This document shows positions 19,058 to 27,271 of a stretch of DNA of 64,000 bases, piece by piece. This stretch comes from Rhizobium sp. L1K21. Its GTDB lineage: Bacteria > Pseudomonadota > Alphaproteobacteria > Rhizobiales > Rhizobiaceae. A model generated the notes under the pieces. The model made no database searches. It saw only the letters and a program-made list of their open reading frames with translations, and was not told the DNA's origin. The first letter of the stretch is position 1. Every line of letters starts with the position of its first letter. The position numbers were made by a program, and so were the translations under genes. The DNA lies in the NCBI RefSeq assembly GCF_024055895.1, contig NZ_JAMXLE010000001.1, positions 1,178,001-1,242,000 of the forward strand. Direction: 5' to 3'.

Positions 19058-19954
19058 ATGCGCCCCGTACACATTGCCCTGGCTCTCATGGTCGCCCTTG
19101 TATGGGGCTTCAATTTTGTCGTGATACAGGTGGGGATCGATAATTTTCCGCCGATTTTTTTCTCTGCGCTGCGCTTCTTTCTCGCTGCTTTGCCACTTGC
19201 CTTGATCCTGCCGCGTCCCAACGTGCCTTACCGCATTATTTTCGGTATCGGCATGTTTCTCGGTGTCTTCAAATTTTCGCTGTTGTTCGTGGGCATGAAA
19301 ATCGGTGTGCCGCCGGGGCTGGCGTCGCTGGTTCTGCAAATGCAGGCTTTCTTTACCGTCATACTTGCAGCGGTCCTGCTCAAGGAGCGTCCGACAAGCG
19401 TGCAAATTGTTGGCATTGCCATCGCTTTTGCGGGTATCGGGCTGATCATGTCCACGGTTGAAGGTGATGTTTCGCTGCTCGGCCTGTTCATGCTGATGGG
19501 GGCAGCGTTCTTCTGGGCCTGTTCGAACCTCTTGATGAAGAAGGCGGGCAGCGTCGATATGTTGCGGCTGATGGTGCATGTCAGCGTGGTTGCGCCGCTG
19601 CCGCTTCTTTTGATTTCGCTCGTTTTTGAAGGCTGGCAAGCCGACTACGCGGCGCTGATGTCGATGAACTGGCTTGGGTTTGGGGCGACGCTTTATATTG
19701 CTTATGGCGCGACCATTTTCGGATTTGCTGCCTGGGGCTTTCTCATCCGCACGTATGGTGCAGGCCAGGTCGCACCATTTTCATTGCTCGTTCCCATATT
19801 TGGCATGTCGTCAGCGGCCCTGGTTCTCGGCGAAGAGATCGGCACGATCAAGCTTGTTGCCGCAGTGCTGGTCATCGTTGGTCTTATGCTGGTGGTGATG
19901 AAGCGTTTGCCTGCCAGTCTTGCCGGGTTATCGCGTAAAGCGCGTGATGCTTAA
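19058..19954 (+). CDS. EamA/DMT family transporter
   Basis: This 298-aa protein has about ten hydrophobic helices forming two EamA repeats; it begins MRPVHIALALMVALVWGFNFVVIQVG and contains the family-typical ALRFFLAALPL and AFFTVILAAVLLKERPT. DMT-superfamily members export amino acids and other metabolites; the substrate is not predictable. It is monocistronic after the Deg protease gene. Confidence 0.87.
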   Translation: MRPVHIALALMVALVWGFNFVVIQVGIDNFPPIFFSALRFFLAALPLALILPRPNVPYRIIFGIGMFLGVFKFSLLFVGMKIGVPPGLASLVLQMQAFFTVILAAVLLKERPTSVQIVGIAIAFAGIGLIMSTVEGDVSLLGLFMLMGAAFFWACSNLLMKKAGSVDMLRLMVHVSVVAPLPLLLISLVFEGWQADYAALMSMNWLGFGATLYIAYGATIFGFAAWGFLIRTYGAGQVAPFSLLVPIFGMSSAALVLGEEIGTIKLVAAVLVIVGLMLVVMKRLPASLAGLSRKARDA

Positions 19955-20032
19955 AAGCTCAGGTTGCGGGGCAAACAGTTTCAGCGCAACTGCTTTCGTA
20001 GACGGCTGACGCACATTTCGATCTTCAGAACG

Positions 20033-20920
20033 TCATCCGGCAAAGTCGGACTTTCGGTACCCCTGAATATATAGAAGGCCCGTCAGGTCGGCGTGGTCGA
20101 GCCGCATGGCCGCTTCTGCTGCAACAGCCGGTTTGGCGTGCAGAGCGACACCGGAGCCTGCCAGATGCAGCATGCCGAGGTCATTGGCACCATCGCCAAC
20201 TGCAATGGCATCGTCGGTATGGATGTTGAGCGTTTGAGATATTGCGTTGAGCGCATCCACCTTGGCCTGTTTGCCGAGGATCGGTTCGGCGACTTCGCCG
20301 GTCAACACGCCATCTTTTTCGAGAAGGATATTGGCGCGGTTTTCGTCGAAGCCGAGCGTGGCGGCGATGCGACTGGTGAATACGGTGAAGCCGCCGGAAA
20401 CAAGCGCGGTGTAACCGCCATTGGCTTTCATTGTCGCGATCAGTTCACGGCCACCGGGTGTCAGCGTGATGCGCTTTTCGATCACCTCATCCACGACCGA
20501 AATGGGCAAACCTTTCAGAAGGGCGACGCGCTCACGCAATGCTGGTTCAAAGGCGATTTCACCGTTCATGGCGCGTGCTGTGATCAGCGAAACCTCGTCC
20601 TTGAGGCCCACTTCGGCAGCCAGCTCATCGATGCATTCCTGGCCGATCATGGTGGAATCCATATCAGCGATCAGCAGTTTCTTGCGGCGCGTTTCTGCAT
20701 CCTGAATTACGAGATCGATCGGGTGGCTGCCGATGACCGCGCGGATGTTTTTTTCCGCCTCTTCAAGATCGGTGCCGTCGCGCAGCGCCAGATCGCATGC
20801 AATGCCATCGGCAAGCCAATAGAGACCGGAGGCCTTGACGCTTTCTGCGGCACGCTCGCCAATGGTGGCGGTGAGGATGGGGTTTGACGGATTGGCGATA
20901 AGCGTGGCAACAGAAGCCAT
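20033..20920 (-). CDS. serB: phosphoserine phosphatase
   Basis: This 295-aa HAD-family protein has motif I DMDSTMIGQE, the GGFTVFTSRIA segment, and motif III/IV GDGANDLGMLHLAGSGVAL, all diagnostic of SerB, which releases L-serine from phosphoserine. The N-terminal ~80 residues form the alphaproteobacterial ACT-like part. The ATG (complement of 20918-20920) overlaps the miaA ATG by two bases on the other strand; no other in-frame start fits. AGGA lies 8 bases upstream of it. Confidence 0.95.
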   Translation of the reverse strand: MASVATLIANPSNPILTATIGERAAESVKASGLYWLADGIACDLALRDGTDLEEAEKNIRAVIGSHPIDLVIQDAETRRKKLLIADMDSTMIGQECIDELAAEVGLKDEVSLITARAMNGEIAFEPALRERVALLKGLPISVVDEVIEKRITLTPGGRELIATMKANGGYTALVSGGFTVFTSRIAATLGFDENRANILLEKDGVLTGEVAEPILGKQAKVDALNAISQTLNIHTDDAIAVGDGANDLGMLHLAGSGVALHAKPAVAAEAAMRLDHADLTGLLYIQGYRKSDFAG

Positions 20921-21812
20921 GAACAAAATCCTGGATGAAAACACAGATGCGATCCTGATAACCGGGCCAACCGCCAGCGGCAAGTCCGCTTTGGCGCTCG
21001 AGTGGGCAAAACGGGTGGACGGGATTGTTATCAATGCCGACAGCATGCAGGTTTATGACACATTGCGTGTCTTGACGGCCCGCCCCAGCGAAGATGAGAT
21101 GGCGGGCATAGAGCACCGGCTTTACGGCCATGTTCCTGCTGCGGAGACCTATTCGACTGGCGCGTGGCTGCGGGCGGCGCAAGCCGAGATGAAACGCTGC
21201 CGGGATTTGGGAAAGATGCCAGTGTTCGTTGGAGGGACAGGGCTTTACTTCAAGGCGCTGACCGGCGGTCTCTCGGACATGCCGAAGGTTCCAGATGAAA
21301 TTCGAAACCGCCTCAGACAGCGTCTCACCGATAAAGGCGCTGAGGCCCTGCATGCCGAGCTTTCCACACGTGACGCCGGGGGAGCGGAGAGAATACGCGC
21401 GAATGACGGGCAGCGGATCGTGCGGGCGTTGGAGGTGCTGGAAGCAAGCGGCAAGCCGATATCATTCTTTCAGAACAAGACAGGTGAGGTGGTGGTCGAT
21501 CCGGCACGGGCGCGCAAATTCGTTGTCTTGCCGGAACGCGCTTATCTTCACAGCCGCATCGATAAGCGGTTTGCGATGATGATGGATGAAGGGGCTGTCG
21601 AAGAGGTTGACGCGCTGCTGAGGCTGTCACCTCCGGCAGACGCACCCGTCATGAAAGCAATCGGGGTTATGCAGATTGCCGCCATGCTGAAGGGGCAAAT
21701 GGGGCGCGATGAGGTGATCGAAAAATCATCGGCCGCAACGCGCCAATATGCCAAGCGGCAGATGACGTGGTTTCGCAACCAGATGGACGAGACCTGGGAG
21801 CGCCTTGGTTAG
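20919..21812 (+). CDS. miaA: tRNA dimethylallyltransferase
   Basis: This 298-aa protein has the P-loop GPTASGKSAL close to the N-terminus, NADSMQVYD, FVGGTGLYFKALTGGLS and the C-terminal YAKRQMTWFRNQ, all typical of MiaA, which adds dimethylallyl to A37 of tRNAs reading U-initial codons. The start is fixed by the P-loop position. It is divergent from serB with overlapping start codons, and its stop overlaps the stop of the convergent LysR gene by 3 bp (21809-21812). Confidence 0.96.
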   Translation: MNKILDENTDAILITGPTASGKSALALEWAKRVDGIVINADSMQVYDTLRVLTARPSEDEMAGIEHRLYGHVPAAETYSTGAWLRAAQAEMKRCRDLGKMPVFVGGTGLYFKALTGGLSDMPKVPDEIRNRLRQRLTDKGAEALHAELSTRDAGGAERIRANDGQRIVRALEVLEASGKPISFFQNKTGEVVVDPARARKFVVLPERAYLHSRIDKRFAMMMDEGAVEEVDALLRLSPPADAPVMKAIGVMQIAAMLKGQMGRDEVIEKSSAATRQYAKRQMTWFRNQMDETWERLG

Positions 21813-22690
21813 AAAGGGGCCTTCTGGTTCAGGAACATCGGTTGGAAAGCCTTTTCGATCGCATCGGCCATGGCACGAATGGCGGGGTTGATGGTGCGGG
21901 GGTTGCAGCGCATGACCACCCGGCTCGTATCAATCTGCGAGAATCCATCTTCTTCGGTGAGCTTGCGGCAATCCGGCGGTATGGCGCTTGCGGCGAGCGG
22001 CGCGATGGCAATTCCCGCGCTGGCAGCTGCGGTGAGTGCACCGGCGGTATCGCAGGAATAGGCTTGCCTGTAGGCGATCCCATGCTGCTTGAGGTTGGCG
22101 ATAGCATAGTCACGGCACCAGGTTGACCGCCAGTAGATTGCAATCGGGATGGGTGATCTCAGATGCTGATTATGCGTGGTGGAGGTGACCCAGAAGGTCG
22201 GATCGACAGCAAGAAATGTCCCGTCCATCAGATCTTTCGGGTCGAAGAGGATGGCGATATCCAGCTCGTCCTTTTCCAAGGCCGCTGTCTGCTGGCTGGA
22301 ATAGCCGCAATATGTCGTCACCTCGATGTCCGGGTAAAGCTCTGAAAATGCGGCGATCACGCGCGGAAGGATCGTGGTCGTATATTCGTGCGGAAATCCG
22401 ATCCGCACTTGCCCCTCGAGTTTCACAGCGCGCATGACAGCTGCTGTTTCGTCGGTCATCCTCACGATACTTCTGGCATGCGGCAGAAGACGCTGGCCTT
22501 CTTTGGTCAATTCCACACCGCGCGGGCCGCGCGTGAAAAGGGATGTTTCGAGAATGGCTTCCAGCTTTTGAATCTGCATGCTGACAGCCGATTGCGTTCG
22601 CCTCACCCTGTCGGCTGCGCGGGTGAAGTTCCCCTGTTCGGCAACAAACAAGAAGGTGCGCAGGAGTTCACTGTCCAACGGATATGACAT
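21809..22690 (-). CDS. LysR-family transcriptional regulator, LsrB/VtlR-like N-terminus
   Basis: The 293-aa protein has the LysR winged HTH (LRTFLFVAEQGNFTRAADRVRRTQSAVSMQIQKLE) and a substrate-binding effector domain. The SAVSMQ recognition-helix style resembles the LsrB/VtlR branch of Hyphomicrobiales, though this looks like a paralog. I chose ATG 22690 (starts MSYPLDSELL) because it gives the usual LysR length; 22735 is an alternative. It is divergent from a DUF1127 gene, with an inverted repeat between them. The effector is unknown. Confidence 0.87.
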   Translation of the reverse strand: MSYPLDSELLRTFLFVAEQGNFTRAADRVRRTQSAVSMQIQKLEAILETSLFTRGPRGVELTKEGQRLLPHARSIVRMTDETAAVMRAVKLEGQVRIGFPHEYTTTILPRVIAAFSELYPDIEVTTYCGYSSQQTAALEKDELDIAILFDPKDLMDGTFLAVDPTFWVTSTTHNQHLRSPIPIAIYWRSTWCRDYAIANLKQHGIAYRQAYSCDTAGALTAAASAGIAIAPLAASAIPPDCRKLTEEDGFSQIDTSRVVMRCNPRTINPAIRAMADAIEKAFQPMFLNQKAPF

Positions 22691-22708
22691 CGTTCTGGTC
22701 TCGCCCTC

Positions 22709-22760
22709 GACATTAGAAAATCTGATCTCAGCCATTATTGGAATTCGTTTGTCTAATGTC
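22709..22760. promoter_or_regulatory. spaced inverted repeat in the LysR/DUF1127 intergenic region
   Basis: GACATTAGA at 22709-22717 and its exact reverse complement TCTAATGTC at 22752-22760 are separated by 34 bp, about four helical turns centre to centre. It lies between the divergent LysR and DUF1127 start codons, as expected for a LysR tetramer site; inference only. Confidence 0.4.
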
Positions 22761-22798
22761 AAACGCGTCTTCAGACTGCAGGCAGATGGGAGATTGCG

Positions 22799-23014
22799 AT
22801 GCTGGCCGGACGGTTGATAAAATGGCTCGCTATGAGCCGAAGGGTAATCTACGAACTGCGGCTTGCGAGACTGCAGCGAAAGGCGCTGAGTGATGTTTAT
22901 GCACGCGGAAGCGTGCATCTCCTGCGTGATGTCGGGCTTGAAGCAACGGGGTTCGGCCATGGCATCGGCTATGGCTGCGATGTGCGCCCCAGGCGCTGGT
23001 TACCGTTTGTCTGA
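22799..23014 (+). CDS. DUF1127 domain small protein
   Basis: This 71-aa basic protein contains an Arg-rich helix (LAMSRRVIYELRLARLQRKAL) and the DUF1127 signature LSDVYARGSVHLLRDVGLEATG (consensus: L..L..H.L.DIGL). GGAG sits 7 bases before the ATG. DUF1127 proteins are small, mostly RNA- or regulation-linked; in Brucella and Agrobacterium several are controlled by the LysR regulator VtlR/LsrB. Here one is divergent from a LysR gene. The C-terminal ~20 residues extend past the domain. Confidence 0.7.
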   Translation: MLAGRLIKWLAMSRRVIYELRLARLQRKALSDVYARGSVHLLRDVGLEATGFGHGIGYGCDVRPRRWLPFV

Positions 23015-23019
23015 TGGGC

Positions 23020-25131
23020 TCAGAAACCGTCCTTTTTCAGACTTGAGAGAGGGCGCTTCAAAATGCTTTCCCGCAGGGACATGCCGGGCTCTCTGCGAAT
23101 GCTTGCGGGTTCGCGTTGCGGGTCGGTTGGAATGCGGGCGGCTGGCGGTTGATCCGATACAATCGCCCGCTCGACGCGGCTATATGGGCTTTGGGATGCG
23201 GCAGGTTCCGCTGGTCTTGACGCACCCGGCAACATGTCACGGCGATAAGCTTCCAGGTTTTCTGAACGGTGCGGCTGCGGTGTCGCTGCCGGGCGTTCGA
23301 ACTCAAGGGCGACACTGGATTGCTGTTGGCGGACCGGCGAGATATGGGTTTCCTCATATCGCGGCAGATCAGAAGCGCGTTCAGGCCTGGTCGCGCCGTC
23401 CTCTTCACCGCGATCGGCGATGGAGGATTCGTACCGGTTCTGGAAGTCGGAAATATCAGGTTCGGTTCCAACGGCGCGCATGCGGCTGACGATGGTTCGA
23501 AGATCGATGCTGTCGAATTCGTCCGTCTCCTTGCCGTTGGTAACCATCTGTGCCTTGGGCAGGCGCTGCGGTGCGACGCGCTCAAAACGCATGCGCATCG
23601 GCACTGCCACAGCCTCACCGAAGGCAATGGCCTCACCATTGCCGATGGATGAGATGAAGCTCATCGTTGACGTCGATGAATTGGGAATGGCGGAACGGAT
23701 GATTTCCTGGTCGCGTTCATTTGCAAGCCGCATGGCAAAGACGGTCGAGCACTGCGACAGGATCGTCTGGTCCAATTCGCCCGGCCGCTGGGTGATGATG
23801 CCGAGCGAGACGCCGTATTTTCGTCCTTCCTTGGCAATGCGTGCGATGGCATGGCGGGTCGGGAAAAAGCCGAGGTTGGGATCGGCAGGAACGTAGCGGT
23901 GCGCTTCTTCACAAACCACCAGCATATGGATAGCGCCGTTGGACCAAAGGCCGATTTCGAAGGCCATGCGCGTCAGCACCGAGGCGACGGAATTGACCAC
24001 TTCGGAGGGAATGCCGGAAAGCTGGAATGTGGTGATCGGTTTGCCGTCGCCGGGGATCCGGAAGATGGTCTGGATTGTCTCCATGATGTTGTCGGAGATC
24101 GTGTTCGATGAGAACATGAAATGGTAGCGAGGATCATTGACCGCGGCCATGATGCGCAGTTTGAGCGAGCGCAGAAACGGTTTTTCGTTGCGGCCTTCGA
24201 GCTTGCCGATACGGTCGTCGATCAAGGCCAGAAGATCGGAGATACGATAGGGTACGGGTGTGTCGGCCGTAACGGCGGATTTTTCCGACTGGCGGCGCAT
24301 GAAGGCGGATTCGCCGCGAAACGCGCGCTTGGCCTCGGGTATCATATCGCGGAGGAAATCCAGTTCCTCGGCAACGGCTGGTCGGCCGCGATAGACGACT
24401 TCTGCAAATTCTTCGAGCCGCATCAGCCAGAACGGCAGGTCAAGCGTTTCCGTATCGACGACTATGGCAAGATCCGGGAAGGCAGCAGCAAATTCGTTAT
24501 GTGGGTCGAGAATGAGGACACGAAGCCTCGGATCGACGGCAACGGATTTGCGCAGAAGCAGGGAGACCGCCGTCGATTTGCCCACACCTGTGGAACCAAC
24601 GACAGCAAAGTGTTTCGACAGCATGGAGGGAATGTGAATGGCCGCCTCAATGCTGGTATCCTGGGTGAGGGCACCTATGGCGCAATTGTTTTCTCTGCCG
24701 GTGTCATAAACACGGCGCAGGTCAGCCGAGCGAATGCGGTGCGCGATTGCGCCCAGATAAGGATAGTGGCTGATACCGGTCGAAAATTCTTCACTTCCAT
24801 CATCATTCACACGCACCTCACCGAGAAGCTCGACTTCGATGTGGAAGTTGTTGTCTGCCTCTGCCTGCCAGCCATCATTTTCGGTGTGCATGGCGTTGAC
24901 CAGTGCTACGACGCGGTTCTTGTCCACCGAGATGGAAATGAGACGACCGACAGACCAAAGCTCAGTCATGTCTGTGGCACCGTGTTCGGCGATGGCGGCA
25001 ATCGTTGCGCGTGAGCCCGAGCACGCGACAACGCGACCCATGAGGCGATTGCCGGCTGGATAAAGGCCGCGCAGTTCCCGTCCGGGTTCGTTCTCCTCAG
25101 CTGATACAGCTTGGTTATTGAATTCGCTCAT
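23020..25131 (-). CDS. HerA-like ATPase (DUF87 domain)
   Basis: At 703 aa it has an N-terminal HAS-barrel-like beta domain (about 30-150). A P-loop ATPase domain follows, with Walker A GSTGVGKSTAVSLLL and Walker B MLVVCEEAHRYVP, and motif ITQRPGELDQTILSQCSTVFAMRL typical of the HerA/FtsK-like hexameric translocases. The C-terminal ~150 residues are Pro/Arg/Ser-rich and probably disordered. HerA usually acts with NurA nuclease in DNA end processing; no nurA-like gene is next to it. I chose ATG 25131 (MSEFNNQAVSAEENE). It could also be a bacterial DUF87 protein of other role. Confidence 0.85.
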   Translation of the reverse strand: MSEFNNQAVSAEENEPGRELRGLYPAGNRLMGRVVACSGSRATIAAIAEHGATDMTELWSVGRLISISVDKNRVVALVNAMHTENDGWQAEADNNFHIEVELLGEVRVNDDGSEEFSTGISHYPYLGAIAHRIRSADLRRVYDTGRENNCAIGALTQDTSIEAAIHIPSMLSKHFAVVGSTGVGKSTAVSLLLRKSVAVDPRLRVLILDPHNEFAAAFPDLAIVVDTETLDLPFWLMRLEEFAEVVYRGRPAVAEELDFLRDMIPEAKRAFRGESAFMRRQSEKSAVTADTPVPYRISDLLALIDDRIGKLEGRNEKPFLRSLKLRIMAAVNDPRYHFMFSSNTISDNIMETIQTIFRIPGDGKPITTFQLSGIPSEVVNSVASVLTRMAFEIGLWSNGAIHMLVVCEEAHRYVPADPNLGFFPTRHAIARIAKEGRKYGVSLGIITQRPGELDQTILSQCSTVFAMRLANERDQEIIRSAIPNSSTSTMSFISSIGNGEAIAFGEAVAVPMRMRFERVAPQRLPKAQMVTNGKETDEFDSIDLRTIVSRMRAVGTEPDISDFQNRYESSIADRGEEDGATRPERASDLPRYEETHISPVRQQQSSVALEFERPAATPQPHRSENLEAYRRDMLPGASRPAEPAASQSPYSRVERAIVSDQPPAARIPTDPQREPASIRREPGMSLRESILKRPLSSLKKDGF

Positions 25132-25273
25132 GCTGAACTTTCTCGGTGATCTGCCTGATATTTTAAGCATGCGGCATTAACGGGAGGTTTCCCTTTCATC
25201 GTATCTTCGCATTCGGGACGATTCTGTGTCGCCTTGCGGGACGACAAAATGCAGCCGTGGGTCGATTTGCATG

Positions 25274-25302
25274 TTGACGGAGTTTAAGAATGCCTCTAAC
25301 AA
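25274..25302 (+). promoter_or_regulatory. sigma70-type promoter of the ilvBN leader
   Basis: TTGACG at 25274-25279, a 17-bp spacer, then TAACAA at 25297-25302. Transcription would start at about 25309-25311, the position of the leader-peptide ATG, so the leader mRNA would lack a 5' untranslated region. No Shine-Dalgarno sequence precedes that ATG, which agrees. Confidence 0.6.
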
Positions 25303-25310
25303 TCCGCCCC

Positions 25311-25367
25311 ATGAAAAATCTATTTGTACTTATCGTGGTGGGACAGCGCATGGGCAGGATGGTGTAA
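25311..25367 (+). CDS. ilv leader peptide
   Basis: An 18-codon ORF, MKNLFVLIVVGQRMGRMV, has six Leu/Val/Ile codons (Leu-Phe-Val-Leu-Ile-Val-Val) in a row of seven. It lies between a good promoter and an intrinsic terminator in front of ilvB. Ribosome stalling at these codons when branched-chain amino acids are scarce would prevent termination. It appears leaderless. Confidence 0.85.
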   Translation: MKNLFVLIVVGQRMGRMV

Positions 25368-25393
25368 CCATCCGGCGAAAGCACCCATGCGCT
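25345..25393 (+). promoter_or_regulatory. attenuator RNA stem overlapping the leader-peptide end
   Basis: AGCGCATGGG at 25345-25354 pairs perfectly with CCCATGCGCT at 25384-25393. A smaller hairpin (GGATGG/CCATCC, 25357-25373) sits inside it. A ribosome stalled on the Leu/Val/Ile codons would mask its left arm. This is the probable switch element next to the terminator; the exact alternative pairing was not computed. Confidence 0.6.
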
Positions 25394-25397
25394 ACCG

Positions 25398-25422
25398 AGG
25401 CTCCTCAAAGGGGCCTTTTTTT
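25398..25422 (+). terminator. ilvBN attenuator (intrinsic terminator)
   Basis: AGGCTCC (25398-25404), loop TCAAA, GGGGCCT (25410-25416), then a T run to 25422: a compact rho-independent hairpin located 52 bases before the ilvB start and directly after the leader stems. Confidence 0.8.
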
Positions 25423-25474
25423 ATGTCTCCAATCAAGCTAAAGACGCAGCAAAATCGGGAATGAGAAGAAAGAG

Positions 25475-27253
25475 ATGACGGGCAAAGACAATCAGATGAC
25501 GGGCGCCGAAATTGTACTTCAGGCTTTGAGGGACAATGGCGTGGAGCATATTTTCGGTTATCCGGGTGGTGCCGTTCTGCCGATCTATGACGAGATTTTC
25601 CAGCAGGACGACATTCAGCATATCCTGGTTCGTCACGAACAGGGGGCAGGGCATGCTGCGGAAGGCTATGCCCGTTCGACCGGCAAACCGGGAGTCATGC
25701 TGGTAACCTCAGGCCCCGGTGCGACAAATGCGGTGACGCCGCTGCAGGACGCCCTGATGGATTCCATCCCGCTTGTCTGCATCTCCGGCCAGGTTCCCAC
25801 CACGCTCATCGGCTCCGATGCTTTTCAGGAATGCGACACGGTTGGGATTACACGTCCCTGCACCAAGCACAACTGGCTGGTGAAGGACGTGAACGAGCTT
25901 GCCGGTGTCATTCATGAGGCTTTCCGGATCGCCACAAGTGGCCGGCCCGGTCCTGTTGTGATCGATGTGCCGAAGGATGTTCAGTTCGCCACCGGTACGT
26001 ATGTTCCGAAATCCGCGGTCAAGGCCGAGCCGGCCTATGCGCCCAAAAAGCAGGGCGATCTGGAAAAAATACGCGAAGCCGTCAAGCTGATGGAGGGTGC
26101 GCGCCGTCCGATGATTTATTCCGGCGGCGGCGTTGTAAACTCGGGCTCCGAAGCGAGCCAGCTGCTGCGCGAACTTGTCGAACTGACCGGATTTCCGATC
26201 ACATCCACACTGATGGGGCTTGGGTCCTATCCCGCATCCGGCGAGGCTTGGATGGGGATGCTGGGCATGCATGGCACCTATGAAGCCAATATGGCCATGC
26301 ACGATTGCGACGTCATGCTGTGCATCGGCGCGCGTTTTGATGACCGTATTACGGGCCGTCTGGATGCGTTTTCGCCGAATTCGAAGAAGATCCATATCGA
26401 TATCGATCCGTCTTCGATCAACAAGAATGTGCGTGTTGATGTGCCGATCATCGGCGATGTCGGCCTTGTTCTGGAAGACATGGTTCGTTTGTGGCGTGCA
26501 AGCTCCAAGCGTACTGACAAGGCACATCTGGCTGACTGGTGGGGTGAGATTGCAAAATGGCGGGCGCGCAAGTCGCTTTCCTATACGCATTCGAACGATG
26601 TCATCATGCCGCAATATGCCATCGAGCGGCTTTATGAGAAGACGAAGCATCTGGATACTTACCTCACGACCGAGGTCGGTCAGCACCAGATGTGGGCGGC
26701 ACAGTTCTACGGTTTCGAACAGCCGAACCGCTGGATGACATCGGGCGGACTGGGGACCATGGGGTATGGCTTGCCGGCAGCGCTCGGCGTGCAGATTGCC
26801 CATCCGGAGAGCCTTGTTGTCAGTGTTGCCGGCGATGCATCGGTTCAGATGTGCATTCAGGAAATGTCATCTGCGATCCAGCACAATGCGCCTATCAAGA
26901 TTTTCATTTTGAACAACCAGTATATGGGCATGGTGCGCCAGTGGCAGCAGCTGCTGCATGGCAACCGCCTGTCGAACTCCTATACTGAAGCCATGCCTGA
27001 TTTCGTGAAGCTGGCGGAGGCCTACGGTGCCCATGGCATTCGTTGTGAAAAGCCGGGTGAACTGGATGCGGCCATTGATGAGATGATCAGCGTGAAGAAG
27101 CCGGTGATATTCGATTGCCGCGTGGCCAATCTGGCCAACTGTTTCCCGATGATCCCGTCCGGCAAGGCGCATAACGAGATGTTGTTGCCCGATGAGGCGA
27201 CCGATGAGGTGGTGGCAAATGCCATCGACGCCAAAGGTCGCCAGCTTGTTTGA
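25475..27253 (+). CDS. ilvB: acetolactate synthase large subunit
   Basis: At 592 aa this is a thiamine-diphosphate enzyme with the three typical domains. Seen are IFGYPGGAVLPIYDE, the catalytic-Glu region VRHEQGAGHAAEGYAR, the FAD-domain stretch GLGSYPASGEAWMGMLGMHG, and the ThDP/Mg motif around VAGDASVQMCIQEMS ... ILNNQYMGMVRQWQ. It condenses pyruvate or 2-oxobutyrate in the first common step of Val, Leu and Ile synthesis. It lies downstream of an ilv attenuator and 18 bases upstream of its regulatory subunit. The gene may be named ilvI in relatives. Confidence 0.96.
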   Translation: MTGKDNQMTGAEIVLQALRDNGVEHIFGYPGGAVLPIYDEIFQQDDIQHILVRHEQGAGHAAEGYARSTGKPGVMLVTSGPGATNAVTPLQDALMDSIPLVCISGQVPTTLIGSDAFQECDTVGITRPCTKHNWLVKDVNELAGVIHEAFRIATSGRPGPVVIDVPKDVQFATGTYVPKSAVKAEPAYAPKKQGDLEKIREAVKLMEGARRPMIYSGGGVVNSGSEASQLLRELVELTGFPITSTLMGLGSYPASGEAWMGMLGMHGTYEANMAMHDCDVMLCIGARFDDRITGRLDAFSPNSKKIHIDIDPSSINKNVRVDVPIIGDVGLVLEDMVRLWRASSKRTDKAHLADWWGEIAKWRARKSLSYTHSNDVIMPQYAIERLYEKTKHLDTYLTTEVGQHQMWAAQFYGFEQPNRWMTSGGLGTMGYGLPAALGVQIAHPESLVVSVAGDASVQMCIQEMSSAIQHNAPIKIFILNNQYMGMVRQWQQLLHGNRLSNSYTEAMPDFVKLAEAYGAHGIRCEKPGELDAAIDEMISVKKPVIFDCRVANLANCFPMIPSGKAHNEMLLPDEATDEVVANAIDAKGRQLV

Positions 27254-27271
27254 TGAAAAGGTAGGACGCTT

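Noticed and set aside
20093-20887. A 264-codon plus-strand frame opposite serB
   Set aside because: serB is a clear HAD phosphatase on the other strand; this frame has no family features.
25247-25285. Short ORF MQPWVDLHVDGV upstream of the ilv leader
   Set aside because: It lies before and across the promoter -35 of the leader and lacks a ribosome site; the downstream ORF with seven branched-chain/Phe codons is the better leader peptide.
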